Shown: positions 37,477-47,900 of the stretch, one piece after another
Layout: each line of letters opens with the position of its first letter
Position numbering within the stretch: the first letter of the stretch is position 1
DNA from: Pseudomonas sp. MYb327
Lineage (GTDB): Bacteria > Pseudomonadota > Gammaproteobacteria > Pseudomonadales > Pseudomonadaceae
Assembly (NCBI RefSeq): GCF_040438925.1
Contig: NZ_CP159258.1
Coordinates: forward strand, 4,596,501-4,660,500
Direction of reading: 5' to 3'
DNA: 64,000 nt
Notes under the pieces: model-generated
The model's input: the letters and a program-made list of their open reading frames with translations, nothing else
Databases searched by the model: none
What the model was told of the DNA's origin: nothing
Translations under genes and position numbers: made by a program

Positions 37477-38448
37477 TCAGCTCAATATGGAGATGGTCCC
37501 CAGGTATTTCAAGGCGCGCGGCAGATTGTCGCAATCCAGGCTGTCCAGCCAGTGTAAATCAGCCCAACTGCGCAACCAGGTGAACTGGCGCTTTGCCAAT
37601 TGGCGCGTGGCGATGATTCCACGCTCCTGCATCTCGGCTGACGTCAGCTTGCCATCCAGGTAGTCCCAGACTTGTCGGTAGCCTACCGCACGTATAGACG
37701 GCAACCCGGAATGCAGGTCACTTCGCTTACGCAGGGCTACGACCTCGTCGATGAATCCCTGTTCCAACATTAAAGTGAATCTTTGTTTAATTCGCTCGTG
37801 AAGTACCTGACGATTTGCCGGAGCAATAGCCAAGTTCGCGACAGTATAGGGCAATTGTTGACGTCCCGAAGCGGCTGCTTCAGTACTTTGCGCAGATTGT
37901 TGCAAGCGTAGCGCAGTCATGCTCTGACCGCTGACTCGATAAACTTCCAGTGCTCGACTGAGCCGCTGCGGATCGTTCGGATGAATGCGCGCAGCAGAAA
38001 CCGGGTCGATGATTGCCAATTGGTCGTGCAGGGCTTGCCAGCCAAGGCGTGCAGCTTCTTCTTCGATTTGCGCACGGACTTCGGGATCGGCCGCCGGCAT
38101 GTCTGCAAGACCTTCGAGCAAAGCCTTGTAGTAGAGCATTGTGCCGCCTACCAACAGCGGAATTTTTCCTCGCGCCGTGATCTCGGCCATCGCTTCGAGG
38201 GCATCACGGCGAAAATCCGCAGCCGAATAGGCTTCTGCCGGATCGAGAATATCGATCAAGCGGTGCGGATACTGCGCCAAAAGTTCTTTCGACGGCTTGG
38301 CGGTGCCGATGTCCATGCCCCGATAAACCAGCGCCGAATCGACACTGATCAGCTCGCAGGGCAGGACTTTGGTGAGCTCGATGGCCAGGTCGGTCTTGCC
38401 GGCGGCGGTCGGGCCCATCAGGAAAATCGCAGGGGGGAACTGGCTCAT
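37477..38448 (-). CDS. miaA: tRNA dimethylallyltransferase
   Basis: A 323-aa enzyme that prenylates N6 of A37 in tRNAs reading UNN codons. The P-loop is [15 protein letters not shown] (residues ~11-25), and the [16 protein letters not shown] motif and [18 protein letters not shown] loop are typical. The start MSQFPPAIF overlaps the mutL stop by one base; a longer frame contains the end of mutL and is discarded. Located between mutL and hfq as in most gamma-proteobacteria. Confidence 0.97.
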   Translation of the reverse strand: MSQFPPAIFLMGPTAAGKTDLAIELTKVLPCELISVDSALVYRGMDIGTAKPSKELLAQYPHRLIDILDPAEAYSAADFRRDALEAMAEITARGKIPLLVGGTMLYYKALLEGLADMPAADPEVRAQIEEEAARLGWQALHDQLAIIDPVSAARIHPNDPQRLSRALEVYRVSGQSMTALRLQQSAQSTEAAASGRQQLPYTVANLAIAPANRQVLHERIKQRFTLMLEQGFIDEVVALRKRSDLHSGLPSIRAVGYRQVWDYLDGKLTSAEMQERGIIATRQLAKRQFTWLRSWADLHWLDSLDCDNLPRALKYLGTISILS

Positions 38449-40358
38449 CAACGACCGCGCAAGAACAGTTTGTCCAGATCGTCCAGCCCCAATTGGGTCC
38501 AGGTCGGTCGGCCATGGTTGCATTGACCGCTGCGTTCGGTATTTTCCATGTCGCGCAGCAGACCGTTCATTTCCGGGATCGCCAGGCGCCGGTTCGCACG
38601 AACTGCGCCGTGGCAGGCCATGGTCCCGAGTAACTCGTTCAGGTGTGCCTGAATCCGGTCGCTAGTGCCATATTCCATCAAATCGGCCAACACATCGCCG
38701 ACCAGCCGATTGGCTTCAGCCTGCTTGAGTAAGGCCGGAATCTGCCGGATGGCCAGGGTTTCCGGGCCGAGGCGCTGCAATTCAAAGCCCAGGCGCTGGA
38801 ACCAGGCGACATGCTCTTCAGCACAATCGGCTTCACGCTGGCTGACCGCCAGGGATTCCGGGACCAGAAGCGGTTGCCCGCTCAAGCCTTCGCTGGCCAT
38901 CGCTACTTTCAAACGCTCATACATGATCCGCTCGTGAGCGGCGTGCATGTCGACCAGCACCAGCCCTTGGGCGTTTTCCGAAAGGATGTAAACGCCTTTG
39001 AGCTGCGCCAGCGCATAGCCCAGCGGTGGGATGTCGTCCTGTCCGGCCGGGAGCGCGGTGGCGTTGGCCTCGGGCAGCGGTGCAAAAAACTCGCGATAGG
39101 CTGCCTGTGCCTCGGCCGCTGGAACAGCCGATTGCGGACGCGGGGTGTATTGATACTGATAATCCGCGCCAGAGCCGGTGCCGGCCGGCGTATTAAACGA
39201 CGGCTGCGCTTGAGGCTGCTCCAGCAACGCATTGGCCGCCAGGCGCATTTCGCCCTGCGGGCCGAATTCACCCGCCTCAAGACCGCTAGGGCGGACGATG
39301 GCAGTCACGACTGGCGCGGCCAACTGATCATCCGGCCGAACATCACCCAATGCGCGGTGAAGCGTCCCGTAGAGGAAATCGTGAACCATGCGTCCTTCAC
39401 GGAAGCGCACTTCGTGCTTGGTTGGGTGCACGTTGACATCGACGCCCGTCGGATCGACTTCGAAAAACAGCACGAACGTCGGGTGCCGACCGTTGAACAG
39501 CACGTCGCGATAAGCTTGGCGCACCGCATGGGCGACCAGTTTGTCGCGCACGGCACGGCCATTGACGAAGAAATACTGCAAATCCGCCTGGCTGCGGTTG
39601 AACGTCGGCAACCCGACCCACCCCCACAAATGCAGGCCGTTGCGCTCGATTTCGATCGGCAGTGCCTGCTCCAGGAAACCCGGGCCACAAATCGCTGCCA
39701 CACGCCGCGCACGGGCCGCATCATCGTGGGCCTCGTGCAGGCTGAGGATGGTCTTGCCGTTGTGACGCAAATGGAACGCCACATCGAAGCGCGCCAGCGC
39801 CAGGCGCTTGATCACTTCTTGCAGGTGATCGAATTCGGTCTTTTCTGTCTTGAGAAACTTGCGCCGAGCCGGGGTGTTGAAAAACAGGTCGCGGACTTCC
39901 ACCGAAGTGCCCACCGGATGGGCTGCCGGTTGCACGCGAGGCGCCATGTCCCGGCCTTCGGTTTCCACCTGCCAGGCCTGATCGGCATCGCGGGTGCGGG
40001 AAGTCAGGGTCAGGCGCGCCACAGAGCTGATCGACGCCAATGCCTCACCACGAAAGCCCAGGCTCATGACCTGTTCCAGGTCTTCCAGATTGCGGATCTT
40101 GCTGGTGGCGTGACGCGCCAGTGCCAGCGGCAGATCATCGGCTGAAATGCCGCTGCCATCGTCACGCACCCGCAGCAGCTTGACGCCACCCTGCTCGACA
40201 TCGACATCGATGCGTTTGGCACCTGAGTCGAGGCTGTTTTCCAGCAACTCCTTGATCACCGAAGCCGGTCGCTCGACTACTTCACCGGCGGCAATCTGGT
40301 TCGCCAATCGAGGGCTGAGCAGCTCGATACGAGCGCCGTTGAGCACGACCTGATTCAT
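38448..40358 (-). CDS. mutL: DNA mismatch repair protein MutL
   Basis: A 636-aa GHKL ATPase that links MutS mismatch recognition to downstream repair. The N-terminal ATPase motifs are [20 protein letters not shown] with the catalytic Glu and Asn, DDGSGI and [10 protein letters not shown] (residues ~15-105). A variable linker (~335-440, Pro/Ala/Gln rich) leads to the dimerisation domain. The C-terminal [15 protein letters not shown] resembles MutL proteins. It begins four bases inside the end of amiB. Confidence 0.97.
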   Translation of the reverse strand: MNQVVLNGARIELLSPRLANQIAAGEVVERPASVIKELLENSLDSGAKRIDVDVEQGGVKLLRVRDDGSGISADDLPLALARHATSKIRNLEDLEQVMSLGFRGEALASISSVARLTLTSRTRDADQAWQVETEGRDMAPRVQPAAHPVGTSVEVRDLFFNTPARRKFLKTEKTEFDHLQEVIKRLALARFDVAFHLRHNGKTILSLHEAHDDAARARRVAAICGPGFLEQALPIEIERNGLHLWGWVGLPTFNRSQADLQYFFVNGRAVRDKLVAHAVRQAYRDVLFNGRHPTFVLFFEVDPTGVDVNVHPTKHEVRFREGRMVHDFLYGTLHRALGDVRPDDQLAAPVVTAIVRPSGLEAGEFGPQGEMRLAANALLEQPQAQPSFNTPAGTGSGADYQYQYTPRPQSAVPAAEAQAAYREFFAPLPEANATALPAGQDDIPPLGYALAQLKGVYILSENAQGLVLVDMHAAHERIMYERLKVAMASEGLSGQPLLVPESLAVSQREADCAEEHVAWFQRLGFELQRLGPETLAIRQIPALLKQAEANRLVGDVLADLMEYGTSDRIQAHLNELLGTMACHGAVRANRRLAIPEMNGLLRDMENTERSGQCNHGRPTWTQLGLDDLDKLFLRGR

Positions 40359-41785
40359 TCTTTGGCCGCCAGTTCTGTGCCGGGGATGGTCAAGTGTTGA
40401 CCGATCTTGAGTTCATCGCTCGACAGGTTGTTGGCGCTGCGCAACGTGGCCGGTGATACCTGGTAACGCACAGCGATCATCGCCAGCGTCTCGCCAGGGC
40501 TTACCCGGTGGTCACGCGGACCTTGGGCGATCTTGCCGGAGTCACGCAGCCAGGCAATGTAAGTGCCCGGTGGTGGGTTTTGCTGGAAGAATTGGCGCAC
40601 GCCGCTGCTGATGGAGCGGGCCAGCGCTTGTTGGTGGCTCGATGCGGCGAGTTTCGAGGCCTCGTTGGCGTTGGAGATAAACCCGGTTTCCACCAGGATC
40701 GACGGAATATCCGGCGATTTCAGCACCATAAACCCGGCTTGTTCCACCCGCTGTTTGTGCAGCGGTGTAACCCGGCCGATGTTGCTCAATACTTTTTGAC
40801 CGACGTTGAGACTGGAGGTCAGGGACGCCGTCATCGACAGGTCAAGCAGCACGCCCGCGAGCATGCGGTCCTTGTCATCGAGGCTGACGTTGCCGGCACC
40901 ACCGATCAAGTCAGAACGGTTTTCACTGTCGGCCAGCCAACGGGCGGTCTCTGAAGTCGCACCGCGATCAGACAGGGCGAACACCGAGGCACCGAAGGCA
41001 GCGGCTGAAGGCGCGGCGTCGGCGTGGATCGAGACGAACAGGTCGGCGCCCTTCTTGCGGGCGATTTCAGTACGGCCGCGCAACGGGATGAAGTAGTCGC
41101 CGGTACGGGTCAATTCGGCGCGGAAGCCCTTCATGCCGCTGACCTGACGCTGCAATTCGCGGGCGATGGCCAGCACCACGTCTTTCTCACGCTGGCCGCG
41201 AGAGCCTGAGGCGCCCGGGTCTTCGCCGCCGTGACCGGCATCGATTACCACAATGATGTCGCGCTTGCCGGCCGGCGCTGGCGGCAACTTGATCGCCGGC
41301 TCCGTAGGCGTGACCGGCACCGCAGGCACGGTGGCCACCGACGGTGTCGGGGCTGGAGGCGGAGCGGCATCGGACGGGTTATCGAACAGATCGACCACCA
41401 GTCGGTTGCCGTACTGGGCATTGGGCGCCAGGGAGAAGCTTTTCGGGGTGACGGCCTTTTTCAGGTCGATGACCACCCGCAGGTCGGTGGGCGTACGCTG
41501 TGCCGAACGCATCGCAGTGATCGGGGTATTGGACGTGTTGACGTTCAGCGGTGCGCCCAGGGAGGCGCCGTTGATGTCGATCACCAGGCGATCCGGTGCC
41601 GACAGGGTAAAAACGCTGTGCTGGACAGGACCGGTCAGGTCAAACACCAGCCGTGTGTTGTCCGGCGCCCGCCACAGGCGAACACTGTTGACCTTCGTCT
41701 CGGCCACAGCGTCGACGGTCACCGCCAAAAACAACACCCCTACGGCAGCAACCAACGCGCGAAAGCGCATACCTAACCCCATCAT
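40355..41785 (-). CDS. amiB: N-acetylmuramoyl-L-alanine amidase (AmiB-type)
   Basis: A 476-aa periplasmic zinc amidase that cuts septal peptidoglycan during daughter-cell separation. A signal peptide covers ~1-28 ([20 protein letters not shown]). An AMIN localisation domain follows (~30-145, [16 protein letters not shown]). After a Pro-rich linker, the amidase_3 catalytic domain (~170-400) has zinc ligands in [15 protein letters not shown], and later SIHADA and ETGFISN. A LysM repeat closes the protein (~430-470, [19 protein letters not shown]). The start is immediately after the tsaE stop; alternative ATGs one or five codons downstream are possible. Confidence 0.94.
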   Translation of the reverse strand: MMGLGMRFRALVAAVGVLFLAVTVDAVAETKVNSVRLWRAPDNTRLVFDLTGPVQHSVFTLSAPDRLVIDINGASLGAPLNVNTSNTPITAMRSAQRTPTDLRVVIDLKKAVTPKSFSLAPNAQYGNRLVVDLFDNPSDAAPPPAPTPSVATVPAVPVTPTEPAIKLPPAPAGKRDIIVVIDAGHGGEDPGASGSRGQREKDVVLAIARELQRQVSGMKGFRAELTRTGDYFIPLRGRTEIARKKGADLFVSIHADAAPSAAAFGASVFALSDRGATSETARWLADSENRSDLIGGAGNVSLDDKDRMLAGVLLDLSMTASLTSSLNVGQKVLSNIGRVTPLHKQRVEQAGFMVLKSPDIPSILVETGFISNANEASKLAASSHQQALARSISSGVRQFFQQNPPPGTYIAWLRDSGKIAQGPRDHRVSPGETLAMIAVRYQVSPATLRSANNLSSDELKIGQHLTIPGTELAAKE

Positions 41786-42256
41786 TTATTTGGATTCCAA
41801 TGCCAAAGCGGCACACCACGACTCGCCACGCGAGCCCTGGGACAAAATTTTCAGCGAACGCCCGCTGTCTTGCGGGCTAATGGTAATGGTCAGGTCGGGC
41901 TTTGGCAAAAAGCCTGCACCCTTGTCGGGCCATTCGATCAGGCACAGCGCGTCGTCTTCGAAGTAGTCGCGAATGCCGAGAAACTCCAGCTCTTCCGGAT
42001 CGACCAGACGGTACAGGTCGAAATGGAAGGCGCGAATGTCGCCAATCTCGTAGGGCTCGACCAGCGTGAACGTCGGACTTTTTACCGCCCCGACATGCCC
42101 CAGCCCCCGGATGATGCCCCGTGACAGCGTGGTTTTCCCCGCGCCCAGATCCCCTTCAAGAAAAATCAGACCGTGCCCTTTTGTCGTTTGGGCGATGCGC
42201 GTACCAAACGCGGTCATTGCCTCTTCATCAGCCAGGTACAGGGTTACTTCAGACAC
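41786..42256 (-). CDS. tsaE: tRNA threonylcarbamoyladenosine biosynthesis ATPase TsaE
   Basis: A 156-aa P-loop protein. Walker A LEGDLGAGKTTLSRGIIRGL lies near residues 34-53, and VKSPTFTLVEPYE and the HFDLYRLVDPEELEFLGIRDY segment are signature stretches. TsaE works with TsaB, TsaD and TsaC to make t6A37 on tRNAs reading ANN codons. It overlaps the end of nnr by 13 bases and abuts amiB. Confidence 0.96.
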   Translation of the reverse strand: MSEVTLYLADEEAMTAFGTRIAQTTKGHGLIFLEGDLGAGKTTLSRGIIRGLGHVGAVKSPTFTLVEPYEIGDIRAFHFDLYRLVDPEELEFLGIRDYFEDDALCLIEWPDKGAGFLPKPDLTITISPQDSGRSLKILSQGSRGESWCAALALESK

Positions 42257-43743
42257 GGTGCTTGCTCCTCCAATAACTGACGAATGGCTGGGATCAGATC
42301 ACTGGCCGCCAGCCCACGGCCGAATTTACCTTGTTGCTCGCCGGCATTGGCGTGTAGCCAGACCGCCAGACACGCGGCGTCGAACGCGTCCATGCCTTGA
42401 GCGAGCAAAGCGCCCACCAGTCCGGCCAGCACATCGCCCAACCCTGCGGCAGCCATCGCCGGATGGCCTTGATGACACACGGCCAGCCGTCCATCAGGGC
42501 TGGCGATCAAACTGCCGGCGCCTTTGAGCACCACGACCGCTGTATATTTTTCGCTCAATGCACGGGCCGCCGCGGGCCGATCGGCCTGGACTTCAGCCGT
42601 CGTCATGCCCAGCAAACGCGCCGCTTCGCCCGGATGCGGTGTGATCACGCACTCCTTGGGCAAAGTCACGCGTTCCTCGGCCAGAATGTTAAGCGCGTCG
42701 GCGTCCCAGACTTGCGGCAATGGCGCGTTGGCGGCGGCCGACAAAAGACTGCGTCCCCAACCGGCCTGTCCCAAGCCAGGACCGACGACCAACACGGAAA
42801 CTTTTTGCAGCAATTCCATCAGCTGATTGGCCGACGAAGTGCCCACTACCATCGCCTCGGGGATTCTCGCCAGCGCGGCAGGCACGTGTTCGCTGCGAGT
42901 CGCGACGGAGACCATGCCAGCGCCGCTGCGCAGGGCGCTTTGCGCACTCAGCAGGATCGCTCCACCCAAACCACGATCGCCACCGATCAGCAGCACATGA
43001 CCGTATTGGCCTTTATGGGAAGTGGGAGGGCGCGCAGCCAGACGCGGCAAACTTCCAGCCGTCAGACGGCGAGCACTGATCGGCGCGCCTTCAAGCAACT
43101 GCGGATCGGCGTGCAAATCGTTGAATACCAGCTCGCCAACAATGTTCGCTGCATCGCCGGTGAACAATCCCAGCTTCAATCCTATGAACGTGACAGTCAG
43201 ATCCGCTCGTACCGCATGGCCGAGTCGACGGCCGGTATCAGCGCACAGCCCCGACGGGATGTCCACCGCCGCCACTGGCAAACCGCTGGCATTGATCGCG
43301 GCGATCGCGTTGGCAAACGGTTCACGCACCTCACCGGTCAGACCGGTGCCGAGCAGAGCGTCCAGCACAATGCCGCGCAATTCGGATTGGATCGACCAAG
43401 GTTCGATAGGGACCTTTTCGGACAACGCCTCGGCATGGGCCAACGCCGCATCGCCCTGTAGCCGCATGGGATCGCCCACCGCCAGTACCCGGACCGACCA
43501 ACCGGCCCGCTGCGCGAGCACTGCCACCAGATAACCGTCACCAGCATTATTGCCGTGGCCGGCCAGCACGCTCAGTTCGTTTGCTGCTGGCCATTGGCGA
43601 ACCAGCGCTCGCCAGGTCGCCCGCGCCGCCCGCTGCATCAATTCAAAGCCCGGCGTACCCGCCGCAATCAGGCTCGCATCGAGTCCTCGGACCTGCGCGG
43701 CACTGTACAGCGCGTCGGGTAAATCATCTTTAGTGTGCGGCAT
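42244..43743 (-). CDS. nnr: Bifunctional NAD(P)HX epimerase / ADP-dependent NAD(P)HX dehydratase
   Basis: A 499-aa two-domain metabolite-repair enzyme. The N-terminal YjeF_N domain (~10-215) epimerises damaged hydrated NAD(P)H, with the GHGNNAGDGYLVAVL motif. The C-terminal ribokinase-like domain (~225-495) dehydrates it using ADP, with HKGQYGHVLLIGGDRGLGGA and the GLGDVLAGLVGALLAQG motif. The ATG at 43743 (MPHTKDDLPDALYSAAQ) is the true start; the open frame runs on another 300 codons upstream, but that is antisense to queG and has no family resemblance. Divergent from queG with 63 bases between. Confidence 0.96.
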   Translation of the reverse strand: MPHTKDDLPDALYSAAQVRGLDASLIAAGTPGFELMQRAARATWRALVRQWPAANELSVLAGHGNNAGDGYLVAVLAQRAGWSVRVLAVGDPMRLQGDAALAHAEALSEKVPIEPWSIQSELRGIVLDALLGTGLTGEVREPFANAIAAINASGLPVAAVDIPSGLCADTGRRLGHAVRADLTVTFIGLKLGLFTGDAANIVGELVFNDLHADPQLLEGAPISARRLTAGSLPRLAARPPTSHKGQYGHVLLIGGDRGLGGAILLSAQSALRSGAGMVSVATRSEHVPAALARIPEAMVVGTSSANQLMELLQKVSVLVVGPGLGQAGWGRSLLSAAANAPLPQVWDADALNILAEERVTLPKECVITPHPGEAARLLGMTTAEVQADRPAAARALSEKYTAVVVLKGAGSLIASPDGRLAVCHQGHPAMAAAGLGDVLAGLVGALLAQGMDAFDAACLAVWLHANAGEQQGKFGRGLAASDLIPAIRQLLEEQAPCLK

Positions 43744-43806
43744 GCGTCTTCGGGCTCCGATGTCTGGCAGAATTATACGCACCTCAGCTCCGGTTTCTCG
43801 CGCCTC

Positions 43807-44877
43807 ATGCCCGCTATTACTACAGACCTGCCCGCCCTCGCCCAATCCATCAAGGACTGGGGCCGCGAGCTGGGCTTTCAGCAAGTCGGCATCAGCGGTC
43901 TCGACCTGGGCGAGCATGAGCAGCATTTGGAGCGCTGGCTCGAAGCCGGTTACCACGGCGAAATGGACTACATGGGCGCCCACGGCAGCAAACGCTCGCA
44001 TCCGGAAGAGTTGGTGCCGGGCACTTTGCGCGTTGTTTCCCTGCGCATGGACTACCTGGCGGGCGACACGCAAATGGCGCAAATGCTCGCCCAGCCGGAG
44101 AAAGCCTACGTCTCGCGTTATGCCTTGGGCCGCGATTACCACAAATTGATCCGTAAACGCGTGCAACAACTGGCGGAAAAAATTCAGGCGGCCATCGGCC
44201 CGTTTGGCTACCGCGCTTTCGTCGACAGCGCTCCGGTGCTGGAGAAAGCCATTGCGCAAAAGGCCGGCCTGGGCTGGATCGGCAAAAACACCCTGGTCTT
44301 GAATCGCAAGGCCGGCAGTTACTTCTTCCTCGCCGAACTGTTCGTCGACTTGCCGCTGCCGGTGGATCCGCCCCACGCTACCGAGCACTGCGGACGATGC
44401 AGCGCTTGCCTCGATATCTGTCCGACCAACGCGTTTGTCGGCCCATACGTGCTGGATGCCCGCCGCTGCATTTCTTACCTGACCATCGAGCTCAAAGGCG
44501 CGATCCCGCAAGAGCTGCGGCCGCTGATCGGCAACCGTGTATTCGGCTGCGATGATTGCCAGATCGTCTGCCCGTGGAACCGCTTCGCCCGCCCGTCCGG
44601 CGAAAGCGACTTCAAGCCGCGACACAACCTGGACAACGCCCAACTGGCCGAGCTGTTTATGTGGGACGAGGAAAAATTCCTGAGCAGCACCGAAGGCTCG
44701 CCCTTGCGCCGGACCGGTTACGAAAACTGGTTGCGCAATCTGGCGGTGGGCTTGGGTAATGCGCCTTCAACGATTCCGGTGCTGGAAGCGTTGAAGGCGC
44801 GACGGGAGTATCCGTCGGAACTGGTCAGGGAGCATGTCGAGTGGGCGTTGCGCCAACATGCTCTGCGTGATGTGTAG
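43807..44877 (+). CDS. queG: Epoxyqueuosine reductase
   Basis: A 356-aa cobalamin and iron-sulfur enzyme that reduces epoxyqueuosine to queuosine at position 34 of tRNAs with GUN anticodons. The N-terminal region holds GYHGEMDYMG and ALGRDYHKLIRKRVQ. Two [4Fe-4S] motifs are seen: CGRCSACLDICPTNAF (near residue 196) and CDDCQIVCPWNRF (near 249). The start at 43807 (MPAITTDLPALAQSIKDWG) is chosen over a 24-residue longer frame. The next gene is the convergent RHS island; this is the end of the conserved block. Confidence 0.95.
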   Translation: MPAITTDLPALAQSIKDWGRELGFQQVGISGLDLGEHEQHLERWLEAGYHGEMDYMGAHGSKRSHPEELVPGTLRVVSLRMDYLAGDTQMAQMLAQPEKAYVSRYALGRDYHKLIRKRVQQLAEKIQAAIGPFGYRAFVDSAPVLEKAIAQKAGLGWIGKNTLVLNRKAGSYFFLAELFVDLPLPVDPPHATEHCGRCSACLDICPTNAFVGPYVLDARRCISYLTIELKGAIPQELRPLIGNRVFGCDDCQIVCPWNRFARPSGESDFKPRHNLDNAQLAELFMWDEEKFLSSTEGSPLRRTGYENWLRNLAVGLGNAPSTIPVLEALKARREYPSELVREHVEWALRQHALRDV

Positions 44878-44907
44878 GCTGACTACCGAAAAGTCTGCGA
44901 TCAGCCT

Positions 44908-47900
44908 TTACCATTGAGGATCGTGGTCTCCGATCTGCTTTATCACCACTTTCATTTCAGCTCTGTACTCCAGGAAAAACACTCTGTCGAAACCTCCGAG
45001 ACGCGCATGAATATGCTGGGGCTCAGAGATTAAAGCAGGGACCTCCCCGGCCTTCCTGGCAGCATTGACGGCTACCTGATTGCTCGCTTTTACGTCGCTG
45101 ACCAGTCTTGTGTAACTGCTGTAACCCGGATAAGGATCGTAGCTGTTGCCCAAGTGAGCTCTTGCAGACTCATGGGGGCTCAGCCCTTCCTCTACCCCCC
45201 TTTTGAAGTCAGCGTATTTGCTTCGGGCAACATTTCCGGGCCGTCCATTCGGAGTGAGGTCGTTTCTGCCGATATCATCAATCACCGTCCACTTTTCCGG
45301 TCGTGCTGATTGGGCCGAAGTCGACGGTGTCTGCGAAGACCTGCCTACGCTTCTCGCACCTTTGGCCCCTCTTCCTCCACCGGCAAGCGCCCCCGGCCGA
45401 TAGCCGAATTTAGTCACTCTGGCAGGCGGGGACGTCAGCAACCGACTGCCCCATTGGGTGAATGCCTTGGAGGCAGCAAGGCTACCTGCAGCAATTGATC
45501 CGACACCTGTCGCAAAACTCATCCAACCCAGCACCTCGCCCGCCACAGAACCGGGCAACAATTCTCCCGCTACCGTACCGGCGATCCCCGCCAACGCGGA
45601 AACACCTCCCAGGCCAAGCCCGAGAATGGCCAGCGGCGTGGCAGCGCCAAAGGTTGCAAAACTGGCGACGACTCCCACGATGGACAAGGCAATACCTAAA
45701 ATGCTTTGCCAGGAAAAATGCCCCGTGGGATCGACTCGATTGATGGGGTCACCCAGGCAATAGGCGTAAGGGTTCAAACCGCCGCGACCAAAGGGACTCA
45801 TGCTGTCCGGGCTGTGAAAGCGCATCAAGGCGGGGCTATACGCACGGTAGCCGTTACCCAACAGATACAGGCCTGTCAGCGAGTCAAATGGCTCCCCGTT
45901 GAATCCAGCCGGGTTGAACGGTTCTTCTTGCCCCTGGCAATAGCCATAGGGGCTGTAAGCGATTTCGCTGTGTCCGCTGCCAGTGATTTCCCCTAAAACC
46001 GTCTGCTGCTGATCCGTACCCGACAACCGGACGCCAGCATTCTTCCCCGAATGATGCCGGGCCAAAAGAAGACCGTCCTGGCGCAAACAACTGGTGGCAT
46101 CGCCGCCACACACGTCATTCATCATCCGGCCGTCGCGATAGTAACGCTGGGTGGGCACTACTTCGGGCGAGGACAATTGGACGAGATTATCCATTGCGTC
46201 ATAACCATAGCCTCGCAGGACAACGCCTTGCGAAGTGGCCACTTGCGTCAGTCTTCCCAGCGCGTCGTAGGTTAACGTTCGCCCCTGCTCGTCCCGTACC
46301 AATTGACCATTGGCGTCATACTGCAGGGTCACCGGCTGCGGGTAGTCGCCATGGCTATGCCGAATGCTGATCAACTGGGTCGGATCGACCTGGCTGTACT
46401 CGTATGTAGCCAGGTTCTTGCCACCGGAAAATTCGGTTTCCAGTGTCAGAATGTTATCCAGCTCATCGAATACAAACTTTTGCCTGATGATTTCATTGCC
46501 TCTGAAATCACGGGGCCGCTGCATTCCGTCGCACCGGTAGTCATTGAGTCGGCCACGCGCGTCATAGCTGAACCACTCATCACGAACCACCTGATCGCGA
46601 TTTTTCAATGTTCTTTGCGCCAGTTTGCTGGCCAGGGTGTAGCGCGAGATCAGGGTTTGGCTGACATCCTTGTCAGCCTCAAAACGGCGGGTAACTTCTC
46701 GCCCCAAATCGTCATAGGCCAGACGAGTCACCAGCGAACGACCACTAACGATGTCTTGTGTATGAATGGTCTCCAGTTGCTCCAAGGCGTTGTAGGAAAA
46801 ATCGGCTTTGACCTGATTCTGCACATGGGACTTCGGACGCCCCAAATCATCATAGGTAGTCTTGTGTTGAGCTCCGAGCACGTCGGTGTAGGCAAGCGGC
46901 CGGCCCGCCATGGAGTAGCTGTATTCGGCAGTTGTCGTTGTTTGACCGGGTTGAGTCGATGCCTCGCGTTTGAGTTTTCCGGATCGGCTGTACTCAAATC
47001 GCGACTCTCGTCCCTGCTCACTGCAACTCGTCAGGCCACCGAGTCGGGATTCGTACGAGTAGTCAGCCACAAGCGCTGGCTCGGAGAGAGCGCCCATCTG
47101 CGCTTCCAATGCCTGGCGCTGAACGACTTTACCGCCAAGGTTCGGCTCGTAGCTGTAGCGGACACGCTCACCACCGGGTTTGCTTTCGACAGAAGGGCGC
47201 TTCGAACCGCCCTCGTATTGCAAGCTGCTTTGCCGCCCTCCCACCTCGCTTCGGGTCAAGCGTGACAGACCATCGAACGTTTGCCTGCCGAGGCTGCGAG
47301 CGCCTACTTTGACTTCAATGGGCAATGACAAATGACTGTGAGCCGCGTATGCAGTCTCGACAACCGATCCATCAGGCAACACGCTGCGTTGCAGCCGGCC
47401 AAAGACGTCATAAGCATGGGTTGTCGTCTTCCCCTCCGGACCAGTCTGACCGACAGCGCGACCCAGGCCGTCGTAGCGATGAGTCGTCTTGCCCAGGCTC
47501 TTTCCCTTGCGGTCGAATGCTTCAACGCTGAGTGGCTTGTCGAACGCATTGAACAGCGTAACGGTCTTGCCGGCGCCCTCCGTCCAGCGCGACACCTGTC
47601 GAGACACCGGATCATGGTCTTCGTGTTGCTGACGACCGCTCTGGAAAACCGAGGTCCGTATATTCCCCCAATCGTCGAAGACAAAGGTTTGTTTGAGGGG
47701 TAATGCGACGCCGTCCAGCCAGTCGGTGCGGACTTCATCCACCAACTGATCGGTTTCGTCGTAGCGGGCCACATAAACGACTCTCAATGGCCCGTCTTTT
47801 GATTGATCGCTGTCCTGCTCCTCGATGCTCACCACTCGCCCGATGCCGTCATACGTCACCCGCTGCTTCATCCCACTGGCGTCTGTGTTGAGCAGCGTTG

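Noticed and set aside
43744..44643. 300-codon N-terminal extension of nnr
   Set aside because: It lies antisense to queG, resembles no protein, and nnr has a clear start at 43743 with normal family length.
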